Assembly: GCA_958510875.1 (NCBI GenBank) | Contig: OY294070.1 | Coordinates: forward strand, 120,322,703 to 120,386,702 | Origin: Endomychus coccineus | Taxonomy: Eukaryota > Arthropoda > Insecta > Coleoptera > Endomychidae | Direction of reading: 5' to 3' | DNA: 64,000 nucleotides | In this document: piece by piece, positions 11,592 through 23,930 of the stretch | How positions within the stretch are numbered: the stretch's first letter is position 1 | Layout of the letters: the number at the start of each line of letters is the position of its first letter | Position numbers and translations under genes: made by a program | The notes under the pieces: model-generated | What the model was told of the DNA's origin: nothing | Database searches by the model: none | Seen by the model: only the letters and a program-made list of their open reading frames with translations

Positions 11592-12345
11592 GTGGTAAGA
11601 ATAGTCAAGATTTTCATTCAAATGAATTCTCTAGAGTTAACTCATGGTATTAAAACGTATATCTATATTGTTATAGGAGGTTCAAGAGTTGAATTACCAG
11701 TACTGAAAAGTACACATGCATTTTTTTCTAAGTTTAGTGTTAGACGATTTTTGATAAGCCATGCTGTGATTTTGTCCAAGTGCTATATTAACTGTTCCTC
11801 GATCTTATTAATGTCAAAAATTTGGAACAACATGTTGTTATCATCTGCGTAGTTGATAATCGAATACATAATATTCTATTTTATATATTTTCTGTAAGTC
11901 ATTGATGAAAATGACGAAAAAATTGGACCTACAATAATGCCCTGTGGAACACCCATGTTCAATTTATAGTTATCCGAGTGTATCACTGTGAATAAAAAAT
12001 AATCACCCTTATAAACCAAAAATACGCTTCAAGTAGGTACTGTGGGCCTTCCTACTAGCATGTAGCCATCATCATAGTAAACAGTTTACTCTTATGGTGG
12101 CTACTTGATAGCCGAAAGGTCCTCAGTACTACTCAGTACAAGAGTATTTTTAGTGAATAAGTGTAATTATTTCTTATTTACAGTGTTATAGTGTATCCAC
12201 AGTGTGAACTCTTTTATAGTTCATCCGGGTGTATTATGTTTGTCTTTCTGCTTAATCAGTACATTTTGTCGTCTGCTAGTCAAGTATGATCTAAGCCAAT
12301 TAGGAGCAACACCGTATAAATGTAGCTTGGAAATATGATTACTGA
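11592..12345 (-). pseudogene. LINE RT fragment split by a PLE insertion
   Basis: The minus strand reads LHLYGVAPNWLRSYLTSRRQ (12345-12235) and, after an interruption, NMGVPQGIIVGPIFS and NYADDNNMLFQ, then LIKNRLTLNLEKN (about 11965-11600). The YADD catalytic box is present. The coding sequence is interrupted at 11983-12214 by a palindromic PLE end, and the flanking LINE bases are duplicated (11965-11982 and 12215-12233). Other stops are present, so the LINE was dying or dead anyway. Confidence 0.75.
11983..12214. mobile_element. Solo PLE family 2 terminal repeats in head-to-head palindrome
   Basis: Two copies of the PLE family 2 terminal repeat face each other with the centre near 12083. The plus copy reads GTTTACT, the hammerhead-like region with GGCTAC, GATAGCC and GAAA, then CCTCAGTAC. 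The minus copy reads GTTTACT, ATGATGATGGCTAC, a damaged second half and CAGTAC. Similar inverted terminal repeats are known in Penelope-like elements. Nothing coding lies between them. An imperfect 18-19 bp target duplication flanks the unit. Confidence 0.7.
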
Positions 12346-13213
12346 TTACTTATCTGATATGGAATAAAATACCTTGCGGCAGTAGTGACGCAAGTCAATA
12401 CGACAACATACGATGGCATACACATTAAATTTCCTAACTAGCAAGAGCCATCTAATGTTGTTGATAGTTGCCGGCAATGTGTTTATTATGTATCCAATGT
12501 AAATGATCGCTGATGATAAACCAGTAAGTTAATTAATCAAAGTTTAGTCATCCCCATAGTGATGTGAATATACTTAACTCTGTATTGGATTTCAAAAACT
12601 CAGAACTTCGCTATCAAAATTCACTCTAATATACTTATCAGTTTTAATGCTATTATGTCAGTGAAGGGATAATGCACAGAAATGACTTTTCATATTAATT
12701 TTCACGACTTAACAATATGATATCTCGTTAAAGTTTCCCATTACCACAACGATAATGCTGATGGATTTTCAAGACCGAATTTACTTTGAGCCATTTCAGA
12801 ATTAAAAATCTTATTATAGTGAAAGGCATGCCGTAATTCGGATATTACGAACTTTGTAACAACATTTTACTTTATCTACTGAGAGGAACGTTGTTTCAGA
12901 AATCACAGAATCTCGAGTTCGCAATGCAAACATTGAAAGTTGCGAAAGTTACAAATAGGTTTAACGTTATTCTTGACTCATTTGATAATTATTTAAATAT
13001 AATACTCTTCATGGAGCCATCTAATGAAGATTATTATAATAAGTAGATGACCAGCAGCTTTCTAACATTGTTATTATTATTATTAACAATTGATTAGAGC
13101 CGAGGATTTCTCCTATGGAGCTCAGTAAGTATACATGTATGGCTTTCTGCTGATTCATTATTTACTATTATTGAAAGAGTCTTCGAGCTTATTACTTCGC
13201 TCACTATACGTAG
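12346..13213. other. Unassigned AT-rich sequence
   Basis: No feature recognised apart from a short ATT-rich microsatellite near 13065-13085. Confidence 0.4.
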
Positions 13214-13215
13214 TA

Positions 13216-13776
13216 CGAGGGCAAGATGTAAAGTTCTTGAAAAATTAAATAAGAAACGATTTATATGGTCAAAACTTATTTTATTTCTCAACATAATTTC
13301 CTTGTAGCCCGATACACTTCGTCCAACGTTTTTCTAATTTTTCATTCCTTTCCAAATAATACGATTTAGGAAATCCTTCAAATTAGGAGTTTGTTCCAAC
13401 GATTTCTGACGTTGTAACCTCAGTTGGACAACCAGAACATTCGGCATCTTTTGTGATCATACTTTCACAACGACAATCAGTAAACCACTTGTAAATCGTT
13501 CCAATCGATGGTGAAGAGTCTGTTCAACAAGCTATGCTATGGTTTACATAATGTTGTTTCCACGCAAGAAATAATGTTTAATGAAAACGCACTTTTTTTC
13601 ATGTTTACAAAAATCTTCAAGACTGCTTGCTTTCGATGGGGGGTCAAAACAGAACTGAATGACATATCAGTGTGAAAATTGTAATGCATTCCAGTTAAAG
13701 ATGTTACATCACAAATATCACATGGGATTTTCGATTGTGGTGCGATCTGTTTTAGGAACCTTTCACCTTTCCCTCG
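13216..13776 (-). mobile_element. Internally deleted mariner with both terminal repeats, copy 2
   Basis: The ends read CGAGGGCAAGATG at the left and, on the opposite strand, CGAGGGAAAGGTG at the right. TA flanks both sides (13214-13215, 13777-13778), the target duplication of Tc1/mariner elements. Inside, only scraps of the transposase gene of the same subfamily as copies 1 and 3 remain, so about half of the element is gone. It is MITE-like and would need a transposase in trans to move. The tandem duplication described below starts inside its right end. Confidence 0.8.
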
Positions 13777-13889
13777 TATATGGTGTAGGGGAAGTATTGT
13801 AATCGTCATTAATTCATTAAAATCGGGTACAACTGTAATATACGATAATTTTAAATATAAACTAAGAATTTTTAATTCTATTTAATTCG

Positions 13890-15602
13890 GTTCAAAATAG
13901 ACTAGAATCAACTCAGCCTACGACAGAGAAGAAAACTCCCATCTCTATTATTCGCAACAACAAAACTTCCTCTTTCTCCCTCTCAAACATTAACCTCAAA
14001 TAAGTTATCTACATTTGATCGAGTCCGAAATATTCTCTAATCAATTCTTATACATGTCTTTCCCCAAACGTATCATCAAAAATTCAGACATCCCCGCCTT
14101 GGTTCACCTGATATCAATTATGAGATCCTATCTAACAGCAAGAGCGAAGTCTCTCCTAAATCGTTGCTCACCAGTTTCACAAAGATATTTAAAAAATGTC
14201 CGTACCATCATTTTATATTCACAGATTCTTCTAAAACTTCTTCTAGAGTAGGCTACGCAGTTGTTATAACTTAGTAAACATTAAAGTTCATGTCTATGCC
14301 AAATATAAGGTCCTCGGTCACATAAACACGCAACATGGGGATATTGATTTATCATAGCTACTGAGTCTCTGTATATTCTCCGCATCCTATAGTGGGAATG
14401 ATTGAAAACGAGCTGCATCATCTGAGCTCTAGAAGTGCTATTTTTTTTGGGATTCCATCTCATATTGGCATAGTCGGAAATGAAACTAAAGATCAAGCCG
14501 CAAAAGAAATTGGAGTTGATGAAGATCTGCATATCGAAAACAATATCCTATCAGCAACTAACCTGATATCATTTTTTTAAACAGAGGATGACAGCATCAT
14601 GGAACGAAACCTGGCTGAATGAGCCATCTAAACTAAGGGAAATCAAGCCAAGGCTAGGTGATGGATCACCAGCCTGACTGACCAGAAAGTACAACGAAAC
14701 GGATAAACAGATCCGTTTCTTAAAATAATCATTTCGCCGAACTTTTGCTCCAGTGATATCGTGCCTAGTTGACTTGGTCTCCATTAACAGCAATTTTTTG
14801 CCTCGCTTGTTCACGAATAGATACAGTCCAATCACACCACCGGCATAAAACTCACACGAAAATGTAAGCTCATCAGGATGTTATGATTGTTCCACAATCA
14901 AACTCTGCAAATCCTTCGTCGCTGAAGATGAATTTCTAGTGAAGTCCAGGTACCTTTTAGATTTGTTCTAATACCCAATCAGTGAAAAGGTGACGCAACA
15001 GGGAAAAGGCGACGCACAGTGAATCGGCGGCAACACTCTCACAACAACGATATTCGCTGCATTCAGTGCTCTTCTTTCTCTCAATCATGCAATGAAAATG
15101 TATACTCGAATATATTCGCAAATCCTCCAATCGTGGATCGAGCAGGACTAATATGGCGATCATAAATTGAACGTAATGCACGAAAACTGTAGCAACGTGA
15201 CGAAAATTTTGGTAATAAATTTGTATATAGTCTAGAAAATAAAGCACAAAAATGACATCCAGCTAGAAAATGTTTGCTCCAAGATGGATCGAGATGCGAT
15301 TTTTTGCATTATATTTTAGGAGGTATCTGGACTTCTCCCGTTTGTGAAATATGTGAAGTAGCTATTAGTGTCCATCACATAATAATGGAATGTATAACTA
15401 TAACATACTTCGTGGAAAGATCTGAAAATGAGATATCCGATAATATCGCAGAATCATTACAGCCAAATAATAACTTAAAACTCATAATGTTTCCAAGAGA
15501 TACTGATGTGATGTATAAAATATAACCACGCTACAAAACATGTATCCAATAAGCGTCCGATAATAGCCCAAATGGCTGACGTGGTTTATTTAGATAAAAA
15601 AA
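13890..15602 (+). pseudogene. LINE with RNase H domain, 3' end (copy 1)
   Basis: Plus-strand fragments: the RNase H start FIFTDSSKTSSRVGYAVVIT near 14210, IPSHIGIVGNETKDQAAKEI near 14450, SLTDQKVQRNG near 14670, and the C-terminal zinc-binding CEICEVAISVHHIIMEC near 15340. It closes with a 3' UTR containing AATAGCCCAAATGGCTGACG and an A-tail at about 15594-15602. This matches I-clade-like LINEs that carry RNase H. It has many frameshifts and no RT. Confidence 0.72.
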
Positions 15603-16532
15603 ACTGCTATTGAAGAGCAGTAATACAAATTTACACTATTATTAAAAACTTATAGAATATTATTGTTAGTGGGTGGGATGATCCCCTTGGTTCGCTCCTC
15701 CCCATTTTAAGCCACTGCTTCGTAGTATAATAATCATTCCCTGTGAAAGAAATCGCAATACATAATTAACGAATAAGTGTACTCTAGCGTGAAGAGACGA
15801 GGCGAATGTAAGTGGCGCACTACGAATTTTGAATTGTTATATCAAGATAGTTGAAGTTGTTCTGAAATGTTAAATAGCTTACCTACATTAACTTTACTGA
15901 CGTTTAATGGAAATTTTAGCAGAAACTGTGTAAATTTAATTAGAGAATTACATCTTAATAAAAACGCTCCCCGCTGCATGAAGGGAGGAATTTGGCTAAC
16001 AAGCGAATCAAATAAACATAACAAGTTAGACGTACTGTGAACAAAGGATTATGTAACCTACGTCAGATCGTATTAATTTTGAATCCAGTGATATGCCAAC
16101 ATAATAAAAATAATAACATTCGAAGCGAAATTATAAAAAGAAAATTCAATTTTGCGTGGTTAATTGATTATTATAAATTCAAGAGTAATAACAATGGATG
16201 ACATATACAGTGTGTGTTATTTGAAACCACAACACCTTGTTATTTTGGAACCCATTGACAGATTTTCATAAGTAAAAATTTTATGATATAGTGCTGCACC
16301 AGCACTATTCAAAGATGAAGACCAACAGCAAATATCCATATTTTCAAGGCCTACTACGGTCTGCTGAATAGGTCAAAGTTTCGAGGACAACCGGTAATTT
16401 TTTTTTTCGATAAAGTTGTGACGTACCTTGCTGTTTTTGGCGATAATTACTAACGACGGCTTCAATACTCCTTCAAGTCTATCAGATCTGAATCCAATTG
16501 ACTTTTATGTTGAATCCTCGGGCGCCAGAATT

Positions 16533-17135
16533 TGTTGAGGCTTACTCATCGTTGAGGGTTTCTGCTAGAGCTCTCACCACAAAGTGTAAAACAGTGCTAT
16601 CTATAGATAGCCTTGTCCCAGGCTAGTCTCAGTGAAGTAACCAGGGCTCGATAGGGTAGACTAAATAGTATTAGAATTGCAGGCTTCAATTGCAATTAAT
16701 ACTTGGTTACTTCTTGACTACTTAAATGAATTTGCAGAAAATCATGTTAGACAAAACGGAGCTTCCCAATAATAAGTTTAGTTATAGCTTCAACCTCGAT
16801 AAATATTTGAGTCTTTTTATATAATAATAATTTATCCCGATCCAGAGGAAGCAAAAGGAAGCTCAGAAGCAATAATCGCAAAGAAAGCGATCCAAGCAGA
16901 CTTCCTTATTATAGCCTTGCAAACACATAGTCATGTGAGTATTATTAAAACTGTTATTCATGCATCAATTAGCAAAGTTACTTATTACTTCAATGGTAAC
17001 TGGAGAAACACTTACTTTTGGCGGCACAAATGATTGCTTATGATCACTTTGAAAGAAACTGTGGCTGTTTGGCTGGCTCTTTCACTCGCACGGTCTCACT
17101 GACTTTATTAGTTGTCTAGCTCACTATAATATACA
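16533..17135 (-). repeat. Possible LTR with lysine-type primer site (copy 1)
   Basis: The plus strand starts TGTTGAGG and ends TATACA, giving TG...CA ends. On the minus strand ATTATATAAAAAGACT near 16815 could be a TATA box. Immediately past the inner end lies TGGCGCCCGAGG (about 16517-16528, minus), which resembles the tRNA-Lys primer site of retroelements. No gag or partner LTR is visible, so this may be a solo or truncated element. Confidence 0.35.
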
Positions 17136-17476
17136 GGGTGTTTCAGAAAGACCTCTCGTAAATGCAAGGGACGGTAGATACAAAAACAAAAATAATTGGA
17201 TTTTTTTATATAAACTATGTTCCTATCTTCTTTCGTTCCATTGAATTCTATTTTTTTAAACGAAATTTTGCTGTAGCTCCTGTGCAGCTACAGATATTCC
17301 GTTCAAATCCGGTACTCGGAAGGTTTCAAGGATCTGTTTTAGGAACCTTTCACCTTTCCCTCGTATATGGTGTAGGGGAAGTATTGTAATCGTCATTAAT
17401 CCATTAAAATCGGGTACAACTGTAATATACGATAATTTTAAATATAAACTAAGAATTTTTAATTCTATTTAATTCG

Positions 17477-19190
17477 GTTCAAAATAGACTAGAATCAACT
17501 CAGCCTACGACAGAGAAGATAACTCCCATCTCTATTATTCGCAACAACAAAACTTTCTCTTTCTCCCTCTCAAACATTAACCTCAAATAAGTTATCTACA
17601 TTTGATCGAGTCCGAAATATTCTCTAATCAATTCTTATACATGTCTTTCCCCAAACGTATCATCAAAAATTCAGACATCCCCGCCTTGGTTCACCTGATA
17701 TCAATTATGAGATCCTATCTAACAGCAAGAGCGAAGTATCTCCTAAATTCATGCTCACCAGTTTCACAAAGATATTTAAAAAATGTCCGTACCATCATTT
17801 TATATTCACAGATTCTTCTAAAACTTCTTCTAGAGTAGGCTACGCAGTTGTTATAACTTAGTAAACATTAAAGTTCATGTCTATGCCAAATATAAGGTCC
17901 TCGGTCACATAAACACGCAACATGGGGATAAATTTATCATAGCTACTGAGTCTCTGTATATTTTCCGCATCCTATAGTGGGAATGATTGAAAACGAGCTG
18001 CATCATCTGAGCTCTAGAAGTGCTATTTTTTTTGGGATTCCATCTCATATTGGCATAGTCGGAAATGAAACTAAAGATCAAGCCGCAAAAGAAATTGGAG
18101 TTGATGAAGATCTGCATATCGAAAACAATATCCTATCAGCAACTAACCTGATATCATTTTTTTAAACAGAGGATGACAGCATCATGGAACGAAACCTGGC
18201 TGAATGAGCCATCTAAACTAAGGGAAATCAAGCCAAGGCTAGGTGATGGATCACCAGCCTGACTGACCAGAAAGTTCAACGAAACGGATAAACAGATCCG
18301 TTTCTTAAAATAATCATTTCGCCGAACTTTTGCTCCAGTGATATCGTGCCAAGTTGACTTGGTCTCCATTAACAACAATTTTTTGCCTCGCTTGTTCACG
18401 AATAGATACAGTCCAATCACACCACCGGCATAAAACCCACACGAAAATGTAAGCTTATCAGCATGTTATGATTGTTCCACAATCAAATTCTGCAAATCCT
18501 TCGTCGCTGAAGATGAATTTCTTGTGAAGTTCAGGTACCTTTTAGATTTGTTCTAATACCCAATCAGTGAAAAGGTGACGCAACAGGGAAAAGGCGACGC
18601 ACAGTGAATCGGCAGCAACACTCTCGCACAACTATATTCGCTGCATTCAGTGCTCTTCTTTCTCTCAATCATGCAATGAAAATGTATACTCGAATATATT
18701 CGCAAATCCTCCAATCGTGGATCGAGCAGGACTAATATGGCGATCATAAATTGAACGTAATGCACGAAAACTGTAGCAACGTGACGAAAATTTTGGTAAT
18801 AAATTTGTATATAGTCTAGAAAATAAAGCACAAAAATGACATCCAGCTAGAAAATGTTTGCTCCAAGATGGATCGAGATGCGATTTTTTGCATTATATTT
18901 TAGGAGGTATCTGGACTTCTCCCGTTTGTGAAATATGTGAAGTAGCTATTAGTGTCCATCACATAATAATGGAATGTATAACTATAACATACTTCGTGGA
19001 AAGATCTGAAAATGAGATATCCGATAATATCGCAGAATCATTACAGCCAAATAATAACTTAAAACTCATAATGTTTCCAAGAGATACTGATGTGATGTAT
19101 AAAATATAACCACGCTACAAAACATGTATCCAATAAGCGTCCGATAATAGCCCAAATGGCTGACGTGGTTTATTTAGATAAAAAAAAACT
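17477..19190 (+). pseudogene. LINE with RNase H domain, 3' end (copy 2, in the duplication)
   Basis: Near-identical second copy of the 13890-15602 LINE fragment, with the same frame breaks. The shared damage shows that the LINE was already dead when the segment duplicated. Confidence 0.72.
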
Positions 19191-20117
19191 GCTATTGAAG
19201 AGCAGTAATACAAATTTACACTATTATTAAAAACTTATAGAATATTATTGTTAGTGGGGGGGATGATCCCCCTGGTTCGCTCCTCCCCATTCTAAGCCAC
19301 TGCTTCGTAGTATAATAATCATTCCCTGTGAAAGAAATCGCAATACATAATTAACCAATAAGTGTACTCTAGCGTGAAGAGACGAGGCGAATGTAGGTGG
19401 CGCACTACGAATTTTGAATTGTTATATCAAGATAGTTGAAGTTGTTCTGAAATGTTAAATAACTTACCTACATTAACTTTACTGACGTTTAATGGAAATT
19501 TTAGCAGAAACTGTGTAAATTTAATTAGAGAATTACATCTTAATAAAAACGCTCCCCGCTGCATGAAGGGAGGAATTTGGCTAACAAGCGAATCAAATAA
19601 ACATAACAAGTTAGACGTACTGTGAACAAAGGATTATGTTACCTACGTCACATCGTATTAATTTTGAATCCAGAGATATGCCAACATAATAAAAATAATA
19701 ACATTCGAAGCGAAATTATAAAAAGAAAATTCAATTTTGCGTGGTTAATTGATTATTATAAATTCAAGAGTAATAACAATGGATGACATATACAGTGTGT
19801 GTTATTTGAAACCACAACACCTTGTTATTTTGGAACCCATTGACAGATTTTCATAAGTAAAAATTTTATGATATGGTGCTGCACCAGCACTATTCAAAGA
19901 TGAAGACAAACAGCAAATATACATATTTTCAAGGCCTACTACGGTCTGCTGAATAGGTCAAAGTTTCGAGGACAACCGGTAATTTTTTTTTTCGATAAAG
20001 TTGTGACGTACCTTGCTTTTTTTGGCGATAATTACTAACGACGGCTTCAATACTCCTTCAAGTCTATCAGATCTGAATCCAATTGACTTTTATGTTGAAT
20101 CCTCGGGCGCCAGAATT

Positions 20118-20720
20118 TGTTGAGGCTTACTCATCGTTGAGGGTTTCTGCTAGAGCTCTCACCACAAAGTGTAAAACAGTGCTATGTATAGATAGCCTTG
20201 TCCCAGGCTAGTCTCAGTGAAGTAACCAGGGCTCGATAGGGTAGACTAAATAGTATTAGAATTGCAGGCTTCAATTGCAATTAATACTTGGTTACTTCTT
20301 GACTACTTAAATGAATTTGCAGAAAATCATGTTAGACAAAACGGAGCTTCCCAATAATAAGTTTAGTTATAGCTTCAACCTCGATAAATATTTGAGTCTT
20401 TTTATATAATAATAATTTATCCCGATCCAGAGGAAGCAAAAGGAAGCTCAGAAGCAATAATTGCAAAGAAAGCGATCCAAGCAGACTTCCTTATTATAGC
20501 CTTGCAAACACATAGTCATGTGAGTATTATTAAAACTGTTATTCATGCATCAATTAGCAAAGTTACTTATTACTTCAATGGTAACTGGAGAAACACTTAC
20601 TTTTGGCGGCACAAATGATTGCTTATGATCACTTTGAAAGAAACTGTGGCTGTTTGGCTGGCTCTTTCACTCGCACGGTCTCACTGACTTTATTAGTTGT
20701 CTAGCTCACTATAATATACA
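20118..20720 (-). repeat. Possible LTR with lysine-type primer site (copy 2)
   Basis: Duplicate of 16533-17135 within the second unit of the tandem duplication, with the same ends and primer-site-like sequence. Confidence 0.35.
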
Positions 20721-20913
20721 GGGTGTTTCAGAAAGATCTCTCGTAAATGCAAGGGACGGTAGATACAAAAACAAAAATAATTGGATTTTTTTATATAAAC
20801 TATGTTCCTATCTTCTTTCGTTCCATTGAATTCAATTTTTTAAACGAAATTTTGCTGTAGCTCCTGTGCAGCTACAGAAATTCCGTTCAAATCTGGTACT
20901 CGGAAGGTTTCAA

Positions 20914-21249
20914 AAGACGCCAAATAATACGACTCAGTTAGTTTTTGAATATGCGCTAGATGGCGCTGGGTTCGCAACTTTTCGGCGATTCTTACGGCCT
21001 TAACTTTTTCCAGAATAATTTTTTGTTTTATTTACACATTTCCTGGTTCATGATTATATTGCAAACAAATAAAGTACTCTTGTTTAGGGTCTCAAAAATT
21101 CACCATTTTCGAGAAAAACATAATTCATGCCGGACATGAGGGCTGAGATACCACCGATTAGGGATGTGTGCCAAAAATTTAGGTTGTGTGAGGAAGGATC
21201 ACAATGGACTGGATAGTTTTCACAAACCCCAGGTGGAGCTGTTTCAGAG
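20914..21249. other. Unassigned
   Basis: Continuation of the sequence right of the duplication. No coding or RNA feature recognised. Confidence 0.4.
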
Positions 21250-21420
21250 AGGTAATCTTGGATCAGAGATCATAAAGGGTACGTGCTGATCCGCTTGGCT
21301 TTGTTGAACAGTCTTCTCACCTTCCACCTCATTGCGGACAGTTCTGAATTCCACCAGGGGGCAGAGCTCCGCTGTGTTCTCGCTTTCAGGGGCATGAGGC
21401 TTCAAAGGCTGATATTACAG
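21250..21420 (-). pseudogene. LINE endonuclease-RT linker fragment (R1-like)
   Basis: The minus strand reads SSAPWWNSELSAMRWKVRRL followed by FNKAKR. This matches the WW-containing linker found between endonuclease and RT in R1-like LINEs. Stops follow immediately and no RT is found. Confidence 0.5.
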
Positions 21421-22139
21421 TAACAGTTGTTACCATTGTGTTTAACTCCGGCACTGTAGGTGCCTTCGTTGGTCAGTCCCCATGTGCCTCTAGGATTTTA
21501 CGAATGTGGCGCCCTACATTCGAAAAATCCATGTGACATTTGTGCTGTCCCATCTTTAACTAGAACGCATCAAAATTTTCAGACTGATATGTTGTTAAGA
21601 TGCGACAGCTTTTGATCGCACCTTGAAATGGTTGAATATTCTTCCCAATACTTGTAATAAATAAAACTCGACTTGATTATATTTGGTTGTATTTAGTAAT
21701 AGCAATGGTGAAAGAGAAAAACAAGTGACATATTCTACAGTTGGAAATATACTAAATTCTACAGCCTAGTAGAAATTTTAAGCTAGACATTTATCCCTAC
21801 TACACTCCACATGGGGTTGTTTGTTATTCAGTATAATATTTAGAGGTGGAAGTTCATTGATATTTCTTATTGGATAATCCCGCTTACTCGCTTATAGGTA
21901 GACATTTATGATGAGAACCTTCCTACGAAATGTTAGGCTATACTTACGACTGGAAAGTCCAGTGTCATTGTGTTTCAATCAAAATACCCACTGTTAAACA
22001 CATTATGACCGAATTAGGCTTATCGGGGTCCACTTAAATAATTACGATATACAATAATACATGAATATTGAGAATTACGTTTTATGGATCTTTCAAAGGA
22101 CTATGTGTTTGCTTTGGAACAAACATATGTCATTCAGTT
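21421..22139. other. Unassigned
   Basis: Possible continuation of the LINE fragment to about 21560 on the minus strand. Nothing else recognised. Confidence 0.35.
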
Positions 22140-22465
22140 ATGTTTTAGCATCGCTTGTTAAACATTATGGAGACACTTCACAATAGATTACAACAACAAT
22201 CGGCGAGTTAAAGTGGGGTGCCGCATTTGCGCATTTCCGAAGGATTGTTTGGGGAGGTTCAAGCGTGATAAGAAGGACTTTTGCGCCGCTTCGTAACCGT
22301 GGACGAAACATGCATCCATTACATCACACCAGAGACCAAAGAACAGTCGAAACAATGAACTTGTCCTGGCGAATCGAAGCCGACAAATGCCCTGAAACGG
22401 CTTCGATTTGCCTCAGTGATCGCGTGCACTACAACAACTCGCCGATCGTCCAATACCAGGGTCAA
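22140..22465 (+). pseudogene. Mariner fragment, copy 4
   Basis: The plus strand matches the same mariner: the GCATCGCTTGTTAAACATTA block, then in one frame VTVDETCIHYITPETKEQSK, containing the first catalytic Asp. A block reading aactcgccgatcgtccaata at about 22436-22455 is inverted relative to the transposase direction, so the copy is rearranged. No terminal repeats seen. Confidence 0.6.
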
Positions 22466-23734
22466 GTATCATTATTAATCAGTTTTACACTATTTGGGGA
22501 TGTAGATTCGATGATGCTAACATACAAGCGATATTTTTTTTTTCAAGTTACTTTGTTGTAATTTATTATATTGATACAATGTTTTGCGCCAATAATATAT
22601 TATTGAACTGACAATAGTTTTGACTGAAGCATAAGTCAAATGCAAGCTCTATTTAATTATGAGACTTAGGAGACTAGGCTAGGCCTTAGGGCATCAACGA
22701 ATGAGGTTACAGGTTAATGAAAATGTGAGATCACAGTGGACTCAGAGTAAGAGTGAGGCAACCCTGTGTAATCGAAAGGCCTTTACTGGTGGAGTCCTCA
22801 AGAAACCTGATTCAAATAAACAGTAATAATTATGATAATAAAGTACTATTCATTCAGTGCAAGCAAATTTTATGCTCATGGACTTTTTTGATGATTTTTT
22901 GATCTTCTTCAATCGCAAGTCCCCAAAACGTGGAAAAAACTGGCTTTGAATTCGAGCCAAGAATACGAAAGAAAATCGGTGATAAGTGTGCCAAATTAGA
23001 AGAAATCGGAACACAAAAAAACCAACTCCATTATGTTGAGTTTACGAAAAAATATTATATCAACTTGTGGCATTACTTTTTCAAGTAGAATCACCCCTCA
23101 AAGTTTTGCCCATAATTTTAGGACATAGATTTGAACAATTCCGTAGTTGAGAAAATTCATAATTCCGTACCCATAATATTAGAGACATTCGACACTGATT
23201 AAAAATTATTGTTCGAAACTAAACTAAACGAGTAATCCCGGTTCGAAAATTGTTTTGAAGGTGTCACATACATAAGTTTGGCGAACGTAGCTACAATAAT
23301 AATAATGCGTCAGCAGCTTATTGCGTAACGTAAAGTAGCAAAGTTTCTCGTAAACGAATTTCTCATAACGCTCTGCATAAGTAAGTATAACTCAGCTGGA
23401 AATATTAAAATTAATTGCTTAATTTGATGTTGGTTCCGAATTGCTCTTGAGAATATTTAAATTCCAAAGCCCTTTAAGCTAAGCTGATTTAAAATTCACA
23501 AACGCTGTAATAAGCATTTTGGGTGGAATAAATATAAACATTAGACTCCTGTAACTAACCGTCGTCAGATATTTATTCGGTTTTATTCCCATGAATAAAT
23601 GATGATTTCAAACACGAAATTGTGGCCAACTTAGATCTTTAAATCAATGAACGCATCACAATGGAGGGAAACATTGCAGAAATGAAATTACACACACTAC
23701 GTGTGTAAGATGAAATTCTTGTTAAATATTATTG
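22466..23734. other. Unassigned AT-rich sequence
   Basis: No feature recognised in about 1.3 kb. Confidence 0.4.
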
Positions 23735-23930
23735 AGTTCAATAAATATGTATAGGAATAATCCTTGATTATAAGCTAACCTGGAACCATCAACTGATGAA
23801 AGTCAAGGGAAGAGAAGAGGACTAAGTGTTGAAATGTGGTATTGGGACGTATAACATTGTGGTGAAACCCATTATTACATATGCATCTTTGGTATGGTGA
23901 AAAAAGATAACCAAGTATAACGGGATCTAT
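23735..23930 (+). pseudogene. LINE RT thumb fragment
   Basis: The plus strand reads IGIILDYKLTWNHQLMKVK and, in another frame, VVKPIITYASLVW. These resemble the segment after the RT catalytic box of insect LINEs (LG-LD-KL-W and P-I-YA--VW patterns). A frameshift separates them. Confidence 0.5.

Larger units (their letters stand above)
13744..17330. repeat. Tandem segmental duplication, copy 1 (about 3.58 kb)
   Basis: Starting at gatctgttttagg (13744), the sequence is repeated almost base for base from 17331, with an offset of 3584-3587 bases kept over the whole length. Differences are scattered substitutions and small indels. The unit contains the last 33 bases of mariner copy 2, a LINE 3' end and a possible LTR. 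Confidence 0.92.
17331..20913. repeat. Tandem segmental duplication, copy 2
   Basis: Head-to-tail second copy. It ends at ggaaggtttcaa (20902-20913), after which the sequence departs into new DNA, while copy 1 runs straight into the start of copy 2. Only the last 33 bases of the mariner are included, so the duplication postdates the mariner insertion. Confidence 0.92.

Noticed and set aside
15842..16024. 60-codon minus frame repeated at 19427-19609
   Set aside because: Its conservation in two places is due only to the tandem duplication; no family match.
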